From the NCBI GenBank assembly GCA_934481375.1, contig CAKSPN010000004.1, forward strand, positions 1 to 25,426: a stretch of DNA of 25,426 nucleotides. Direction: 5' to 3'. The stretch's first letter is position 1, and every line of letters begins with the position of its first letter. Under the pieces are notes generated by a model that was not told the origin of the DNA, searched no databases, and saw only the letters and a list, made by a program, of their open reading frames with translations. Position numbers and translations under genes: made by a program. Positions 20,507-25,426 of the stretch are shown piece after piece. Source of the stretch: an uncultured Clostridia bacterium. Its GTDB lineage: Bacteria > Bacillota > Clostridia > UBA1381.

Positions 20507-20902
20507 TTATTTTGCCGCACGGCATTCGTTGCAGTATCCGAAAAGCTCCAGTCTGTGCCCCGTAACGGTAAAATCCTCCAAGTGAGTTTCACGCACGGGA
20601 CAGCCGTTGATGTAGCGCACCTTGCGGCACGAAAGACAGACCGCATAATGACGGTGTTTCATATACGTAAGCTCATAGTACAGCTCGTTTCCGTCGCCGA
20701 AAACCTGGCGTGAAACAAGTCCTGCCGAGGTGAATTTTTCAAGCGTGCGGTATACTGTCGAGAGCGAAAGAGTGCCGAGCTTTGAAAAAATCATTTCCGC
20801 CGTAACGGGTGCGTCCGCACTTTTAAGTACATTAAGTATTTCCAGCCGTTGGCGTGTGCATTTGAGTCCCTTTTGCGAAAGCAGCTTTGAAATATCGCTC
20901 AT
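20507..20902 (-). CDS. zur: Fur family metalloregulator, probable Zur
   Basis: 131 aa from ATG 20902, overlapping the znuB stop (TGATG), with GGAGG nine bases upstream. The N-terminal winged helix holds TRQRLEIL and LSLSTVYRTLEKF (46-58). The dimerisation domain has HRHY (83-86), C89-x-x-C92 and C124-x-x-C127, the structural zinc site, plus H116. Co-location with a zinc-type ABC importer favours Zur over Fur or PerR (inference). Translational coupling to znuB suggests it is made in proportion to the importer, giving feedback. Confidence 0.88.
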   Translation of the reverse strand: MSDISKLLSQKGLKCTRQRLEILNVLKSADAPVTAEMIFSKLGTLSLSTVYRTLEKFTSAGLVSRQVFGDGNELYYELTYMKHRHYAVCLSCRKVRYINGCPVRETHLEDFTVTGHRLELFGYCNECRAAK

Positions 20903-21708
20903 CACAGCCGCCTCCTTTTTGAAATTATCATTATAACAACAAGCATTGCCACGCTTGTGAGAACTATCGTACCGCCGGGGCGCAGATCGAGGTAAAACGA
21001 AAGCGTAAGTCCCAAAAATGCGGATATTTCCGCAAGGATAACGGACGTGATAAGTGTGCGCTTGTAGCTTTTTGAAATCATAACCGCCGCCGCCGCAGGT
21101 ATGACGAGCAGTGACGAAATCATAAGCGCACCCACAACTCTCGATGCGGCGCTCACCGTAACGGCGGTTAAAAGCATCAGTATAAAATTCACACTCTTAA
21201 CGGGAACGCCCGCAAGCGACGCCGCCTCCTCGTCAAAGGTTATGTAGAAAAGCTCCTTGTATAATAGAAGCGAAACCACAAGCACCGCTACACTCAAGCC
21301 CATAGTGAGGAACAGCTCAAAATCCGAAACCGCCACAATCGAGCCGAACATAAAGCTGTTGAGATTGCTTGAGCCGTCCTTTATAAATCCCGATAAAACG
21401 GCGGTAAGACCTATCCCTGCCGACATAACCGTAACGGCGGCAACCTCGGGATATTTCCTGAACCGACGTCGCAAAAGCTCTATCATAAGCACCGCAAGCA
21501 CGGAGAAAATGACCGCACCGAGTACGGGATTTATTCCGGCGGCAAGTCCGAACGCTATACCTGCAAGCGCCGAATGCGATGCGGCGTCACCGACGGAGCT
21601 TAAACGCTTTAATACTATGTTAAGACCTATGCACGGCGCAATAAACGCAATAAGCGCCGCCACCAAAAACGCACGCCTCATAAACTCGTAAGAAAACATA
21701 TTAACCAT
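20902..21708 (-). CDS. znuB: Zinc ABC transporter permease (ZnuB-like)
   Basis: 268 aa from ATG 21708, with GGGAG seven bases upstream inside the end of znuC. It is an ABC-3 type permease with about eight to nine hydrophobic spans: FLVAALIAFIAPCIGLNIVL at the start, and the family segments GDAASHSALAGIAFGLAAGI and VGALMISSLLVIPAAAA. It forms the membrane channel of the zinc/manganese-type importer. It overlaps znuC by 8 bases and zur by one base. Confidence 0.92.
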   Translation of the reverse strand: MVNMFSYEFMRRAFLVAALIAFIAPCIGLNIVLKRLSSVGDAASHSALAGIAFGLAAGINPVLGAVIFSVLAVLMIELLRRRFRKYPEVAAVTVMSAGIGLTAVLSGFIKDGSSNLNSFMFGSIVAVSDFELFLTMGLSVAVLVVSLLLYKELFYITFDEEAASLAGVPVKSVNFILMLLTAVTVSAASRVVGALMISSLLVIPAAAAVMISKSYKRTLITSVILAEISAFLGLTLSFYLDLRPGGTIVLTSVAMLVVIMIISKRRRL

Positions 21709-22432
21709 GATGATGCTCCCTCTTTCCTGCAAAAATCTTGTTCACGTCCTCAAGCGACAGGTCACTGCGGTTTACAAACTCCTCGTACCCGTGTTCGCAG
21801 AATATGAGCAGTTTGTTTGAAGCCTGTACGAGAGCAGGCGTATCGTGATTTGTCATAATAACGGTAAGTCCCTGCTTGTTAAGCTCTGTTACAAGCGCCA
21901 TAATCGCCTTTACCGACTGTGCATCCACACCGACGGTCGGCTCGTCCATCAAAAGCAGCTCAGGCTCGGATATAAGCGCACGTGCTATAAACACTCTCTG
22001 CTGCTGACCGCCCGAAAGCTTGCCTATAAGCTTGTTTTCAAAACCCTCCATACCGACTTTTTCAAGCACACGCCGTACATCGTCATCGTACTTTTTGCCG
22101 TAATGCTTAAAAAGTCCCGTGCGTGAATACAGGTTTGCCATAATAACCTCACGCACCGTTGCCGGGAACGCCGTGTTAAAGGAATTTGCTTTCTGCGGTA
22201 CGTATCCGACTTTTTTGCGCACTTCGGAAATGCTTTTGCCGAACACCTTTATTTCGCCCTTGCTGTAGGGGAGCATACCGAGAATAAGCTTTATAAGCGT
22301 GGATTTTCCCGCTCCGTTTGAGCCTATTATCCCCAGAAAATCACCCTTTTCGAGCGAAAAATTGACGTTGCGCAAAACGGAGGTGTCGTAATAATCAAAG
22401 GTTAAATTTTTTACGGTAAGAATTTCGTTCAT
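21701..22432 (-). CDS. znuC: Zinc ABC transporter ATP-binding protein (ZnuC-like)
   Basis: 243 aa from ATG 22432, two bases after the znuA stop; an upstream TTG at 22441 is less likely. Walker A is GSNGAGKST (37-45), the Q-loop is Q80, the signature LSGGQQQR is at 139-146, Walker B LLLMDEP at 159-165, and the H-loop is H196. The C-terminus ends KREHHHG, a short histidine tail that could sense or bind zinc (speculative). It drives uptake through ZnuB with substrate from ZnuA. Confidence 0.93.
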   Translation of the reverse strand: MNEILTVKNLTFDYYDTSVLRNVNFSLEKGDFLGIIGSNGAGKSTLIKLILGMLPYSKGEIKVFGKSISEVRKKVGYVPQKANSFNTAFPATVREVIMANLYSRTGLFKHYGKKYDDDVRRVLEKVGMEGFENKLIGKLSGGQQQRVFIARALISEPELLLMDEPTVGVDAQSVKAIMALVTELNKQGLTVIMTNHDTPALVQASNKLLIFCEHGYEEFVNRSDLSLEDVNKIFAGKREHHHG

Positions 22433-22433
22433 A

Positions 22434-23288
22434 TCAGTCAAGCGCCTTCTTTAAAGAATTTAAGTTTTCCTCCATAACCGTGAAATAATCACGTTCCTCG
22501 CTGTCGCCCTCAAACGGATTTAACACAAGTATTTCCGCGCCCGTTTCCTTTGCGATGGAATCGAGCGTTTTTGAGGAGGAGAGCGCCTCGGAGAAAATAT
22601 ATTTTATGTTGTTTGTTTTTATAAAATCAATCGTTTCAGCCATTTTTGCGGGGGAGGGATCGCTTTCTCCCTGCGGACCCTCTATAGATGTCTGATTGAG
22701 GTTAAACGCACTGCAAAGGTATGAAAACGCCGCATGCGATACCACTATGTTGTTCGTTTTAAAATCCTTTGACGCCGCATTAAAATCATCGGTAAGCTTT
22801 TTTGCCTTTTCACTGCAATTGTCGAAATTTGCGGTGTAGTAATCGGCGTTTGCACCGTCCTTTTTGCAAAATGCGTTTTTAATGTTTTCCATTTCCTTTA
22901 AGGCGTTGTCGGGGTCGAGCCATACGTGTGCGTCATAATCCTCCGCTGTGAATGGTATGTCCTTTGACGCCTCCACAACGGCAAGGTCGGGATTGTTCAC
23001 GCTCTGCGCCGTTTTCTGCGCCCAGCTTTCCATACCCATTCCGTTGTATATGAAAACGTCCGCCTCGGCAAGCTTCGCCATATCCGAGGTTTTCGGCTCA
23101 AATTCGTGCGGTTCCGCTCCGATGGGGCAGAGGACGTATATATCCGCTCTGTCGCCGCCTATCAGCTTTGCAAAATCATACATTGCGTAAAATGAGGTGT
23201 AAACCTGCATTTTGCCGCTGTCCTTTTTTTCGGCACATCCCGAAAGAATGAGCGCCGCCGAAACAATTAAAGCAAATATTTTTTTCAT
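22434..23288 (-). CDS. znuA: Zinc-binding lipoprotein of ABC transporter (ZnuA-like)
   Basis: 284 aa, ATG 23288 with AAAGGA upstream. The signal peptide has lipobox LSGC, with lipid-anchored C18. It is a cluster 9 (A-I) metal-binding protein with ligand histidines H61 (AEPHEFEP), H121 (DAHVWLDP) and H185 (VVSHAAFSY). The His-rich loop seen in many ZnuA proteins is replaced by a short acidic stretch (FTAEDYD). Three histidines favour zinc over manganese. It starts only 16 bases after the polA stop, so it may depend on read-through from polA or on a promoter inside polA. Confidence 0.92.
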   Translation of the reverse strand: MKKIFALIVSAALILSGCAEKKDSGKMQVYTSFYAMYDFAKLIGGDRADIYVLCPIGAEPHEFEPKTSDMAKLAEADVFIYNGMGMESWAQKTAQSVNNPDLAVVEASKDIPFTAEDYDAHVWLDPDNALKEMENIKNAFCKKDGANADYYTANFDNCSEKAKKLTDDFNAASKDFKTNNIVVSHAAFSYLCSAFNLNQTSIEGPQGESDPSPAKMAETIDFIKTNNIKYIFSEALSSSKTLDSIAKETGAEILVLNPFEGDSEERDYFTVMEENLNSLKKALD

Positions 23289-23304
23289 ACGGGAAAAATC
23301 CTTT

Positions 23305-25426
23305 CTATTTTGCGTCGTACCAGCTGTTTCCCACAGACATATCCACCGTAAGCGGAACGCTTAGCGATACGGCGTTTTCCATTTCCTCCTTGAGGATTTT
23401 TTTGACCTCCTCGACCTCGGGGAGATACGCCTCTATAATAAGCTCGTCGTGTACCTGTAAAATCAGTCTTGATTTAAGCTTTTCCTTTATCAGGCGGTTA
23501 TCCACACGCACCATGGCAAGCTTTATAATATCCGCGGCGCTGCCCTGTATGGGCGTGTTCATTGCGGCACGCTCGCCGAAATGGCGCATATTGGGATTTT
23601 GCGATTGCAGTTCGGGCAGATAGCGCACCCTGTTCATCATTGTTTTGACAAAGCCGTTTTCCTTTGCCTCACGCTTTGTTCTGTCCATATATTCACGCAC
23701 GCCGTGATATTTTTCAAGGTAGCTTTCTATATACCGTTTCGCCTCCGCAAAGCTTATTCCCAAATCCTGTGACAGGCTGAATTCGCCTATTCCGTAAACT
23801 ATTCCGAAATTAACCGCCTTTGCACTGCTGCGCTGTTCTTTGGTTATCTCGTCAAGCGGCACGCCCAGTACCTGCGATGCGGTTACGGCGTGAATGTCCT
23901 CGTTGTTTTTGAAAGCGTTTATCATGGTTTCGTCGTTTGCCATATGCGCAAGAACTCTCAGTTCAATCTGCGAATAGTCGGCGTCGACAAGCGTAAAACC
24001 CTCCTCCGCAACAAACATTTTGCGGATTTCACGCCCCAGTTCGGTACGTGTGGGAATATTCTGCATATTCGGCTCGGTCGAGCTTATGCGCCCCGTAACG
24101 GTTACCGTCTGATTGAAGTTTGAATGTATGCGCTTTGTTTTCGGGTTTATCACCGCACTCAAACCGTCGCAGTAGGTGCTTTTAAGCTTTGTAAGCGTGC
24201 GGTACTCCGTAATGAAATTGACGATGGGGTGCTTATCCTTTATCTTTTCAAGCGCTTCGGCGTTGGTGGTGTAGCCTGTTTTTGTTTTCTTTACGGGCTT
24301 TAAGCCGAGTTTTTCAAATAAAATCACGCCGAGCTGTTTAGGGGAATTTATGTTAAATTCCTCGCCCGAAAGAATGTATATCTCATTTGTAACAGCGTCA
24401 ATGCGGCGGCTTAATGCCTGCGAGAACCGTTCCAGTTCGTCTTTGTCCACGTAAAAGCCGTTTATCTGCATATGCGCAAGCACGCTTATAAGCGGAAGTT
24501 CTACATTATAATATAAATATTCCTGATCGTTCTTTTCTATTTCCGATTTAAGATGCTCCGTCAGCACGGAAAGCGCATATGCGTGCTTTGCGTATATCTC
24601 GTTTCCGCACTCGTCCTCGTCAAGGAGCGACATCTGCTTTTCCTCGGCTTGCGGCAGCTCGGCGCCTATCAGCGTGCACAGTGCGGAAAGCGAAAAGTCT
24701 TTGCGTGACGGGTTTATCAGATACGCCGCTATCGCCGTATCGAAGGCGACGCCGCATATTTCGGTCTGACCCGAAAGCTGTACCATAGCGTCCTTTATGT
24801 CGCATACGTTCTTTTTAATGCTTTCGTTCTCAAGAAACGGCTTAAGCGCCGAAACGAGCGTATTTCCGCAAAATGCGGCGGCGGTGTAGTATGCTTTTTT
24901 TCCTATGGAAAACGCCGCCGAGGAAAGACAGCCGCCCGAAAGATTAAGTATAAGCGAAATCTCTTTTGCGCCGTCAAGCGCTTTGTTTAAGCCGTCTGTA
25001 TCGGATATTTCAAAAACGCTGAGGTCGCCGAAAATATCCACAGGCGCTTTGTCGGTTGTTATGTGCATTTTTTTGATAACGCTGTTTAAGCCAAGCTTTT
25101 GCAAAAGCGAAAACAGCTCGCCGTTTTCGCCGTCAAATCCGTCAAATACGCAATCCTCAACGGAGAAATCAATCGAAGCGTTAAGTTCAATCGTTGCGAG
25201 CGTTTTCGATAAAAACGCCGACTCCTTTCCGTCACGCAGTTTTTCGAGCATTTTGCCCTTTACGCCGATGCTTTCAAGGTTTTCGTATATATACTCGATA
25301 TTGTGAAACTGCTCGATAAGGCTCATTGCGGTTTTTTCGCCTATGCCCTTAACGCCCGGAATGTTGTCGGACGGATCGCCCATAAGCGCTTTCACGTCTA
25401 TAAATTCCAAAGGCGAAACGTGATAC
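23305..25426 (-). CDS. polA: DNA polymerase I, 5' end cut by the window edge
   Basis: About 707 codons are present, and the frame stays open to the window edge, so the first part of the 5'-nuclease domain is missing. The apparent TTG start at 25410 is an internal Leu. Visible parts: the end of the 5'-nuclease domain (FIDVKALMGDPSDNIPGVKG), a degenerate 3'-5' exonuclease domain, and the polymerase domain with motif A DADYSQIELR, motif B RSSAKAVNFGIVYG and motif C QVHDE. In the exonuclease part the catalytic DxE strand reads LILNLSGG, so proofreading is probably lost, as in several Firmicute Pol I enzymes. It fills gaps and removes RNA primers. Confidence 0.95.
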   Translation of the reverse strand, partial: YHVSPLEFIDVKALMGDPSDNIPGVKGIGEKTAMSLIEQFHNIEYIYENLESIGVKGKMLEKLRDGKESAFLSKTLATIELNASIDFSVEDCVFDGFDGENGELFSLLQKLGLNSVIKKMHITTDKAPVDIFGDLSVFEISDTDGLNKALDGAKEISLILNLSGGCLSSAAFSIGKKAYYTAAAFCGNTLVSALKPFLENESIKKNVCDIKDAMVQLSGQTEICGVAFDTAIAAYLINPSRKDFSLSALCTLIGAELPQAEEKQMSLLDEDECGNEIYAKHAYALSVLTEHLKSEIEKNDQEYLYYNVELPLISVLAHMQINGFYVDKDELERFSQALSRRIDAVTNEIYILSGEEFNINSPKQLGVILFEKLGLKPVKKTKTGYTTNAEALEKIKDKHPIVNFITEYRTLTKLKSTYCDGLSAVINPKTKRIHSNFNQTVTVTGRISSTEPNMQNIPTRTELGREIRKMFVAEEGFTLVDADYSQIELRVLAHMANDETMINAFKNNEDIHAVTASQVLGVPLDEITKEQRSSAKAVNFGIVYGIGEFSLSQDLGISFAEAKRYIESYLEKYHGVREYMDRTKREAKENGFVKTMMNRVRYLPELQSQNPNMRHFGERAAMNTPIQGSAADIIKLAMVRVDNRLIKEKLKSRLILQVHDELIIEAYLPEVEEVKKILKEEMENAVSLSVPLTVDMSVGNSWYDAK

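Noticed and set aside
24579..24805. Short ORFs on both strands within polA
   Set aside because: Shadows of the polA frame; Arg-rich peptides typical of out-of-frame translation.

Overview
The window looks like a chromosomal piece from an anaerobic low-to-mid GC Firmicute, probably class Clostridia and perhaps an uncultured gut lineage. The basis is strong GGAGG ribosome-binding sites, TTGACA/TATAAT promoters with 17-bp spacers, U-tailed intrinsic terminators, Firmicute-type families, and an anaerobe-style degradation pathway. The species cannot be named from the sequence.

Layout. 1-340: the tail of an rRNA operon (5S 3' end) with tRNA-Glu(TTC) and a CAT-anticodon tRNA. 341-1387: an eroding accessory stretch with two small genes, each broken by one in-frame stop where Gln is expected. 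It also holds several hairpins and an orphan consensus promoter that could make a short minus-strand RNA. 1388-3229 (minus): a MATE efflux pump and a MarR regulator, with a textbook promoter overlapped by two matching 16-bp operators. 3241-3600: a repeat-rich spacer. 3680-15605 (plus): an 11-gene operon. 15617-15702: more repeats. 15708-19093 (minus): histidine phosphatase, an SSB-like two-OB-fold protein, an SDR and prephenate dehydratase. 19363-20379 (minus): DAHP synthase. 20507-23288 (minus): a Fur/Zur regulator and a ZnuABC-type zinc importer. 23305-25426 (minus): DNA polymerase I, truncated by the window edge.

The centrepiece is the plus-strand operon. It encodes an NMT1/THI5-type ABC importer (ATPase, two permeases, lipoprotein receptor), dihydropyrimidinase, a PreA-like dihydropyrimidine dehydrogenase, a PucR-type regulator, a class III aminotransferase, an unknown 131-aa protein, an M20 amidohydrolase and an iron-dependent alcohol dehydrogenase. 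Together these fit reductive pyrimidine degradation extended to nitrogen release: uracil to dihydrouracil, to N-carbamoyl-beta-alanine, to beta-alanine plus CO2 and NH3, to malonate semialdehyde, to 3-hydroxypropionate. A consensus promoter is followed within about 25 bases by a strong terminator hairpin and then the first gene, so expression is probably set by attenuation or antitermination.

The most unusual observation is that the importer's receptor (6271-7347) appears circularly permuted. The block that is normally C-terminal in NMT1/THI5 proteins comes first, directly after the lipoprotein signal, and the normally N-terminal block closes the protein. Other points of note are the PreA homologue, with a short cysteine-rich N-terminal extension like dihydropyrimidine dehydrogenase domain I but no NADPH/FAD partner gene, the unknown 131-aa operon protein, and a family of short palindromic repeats scattered through the intergenic spaces.
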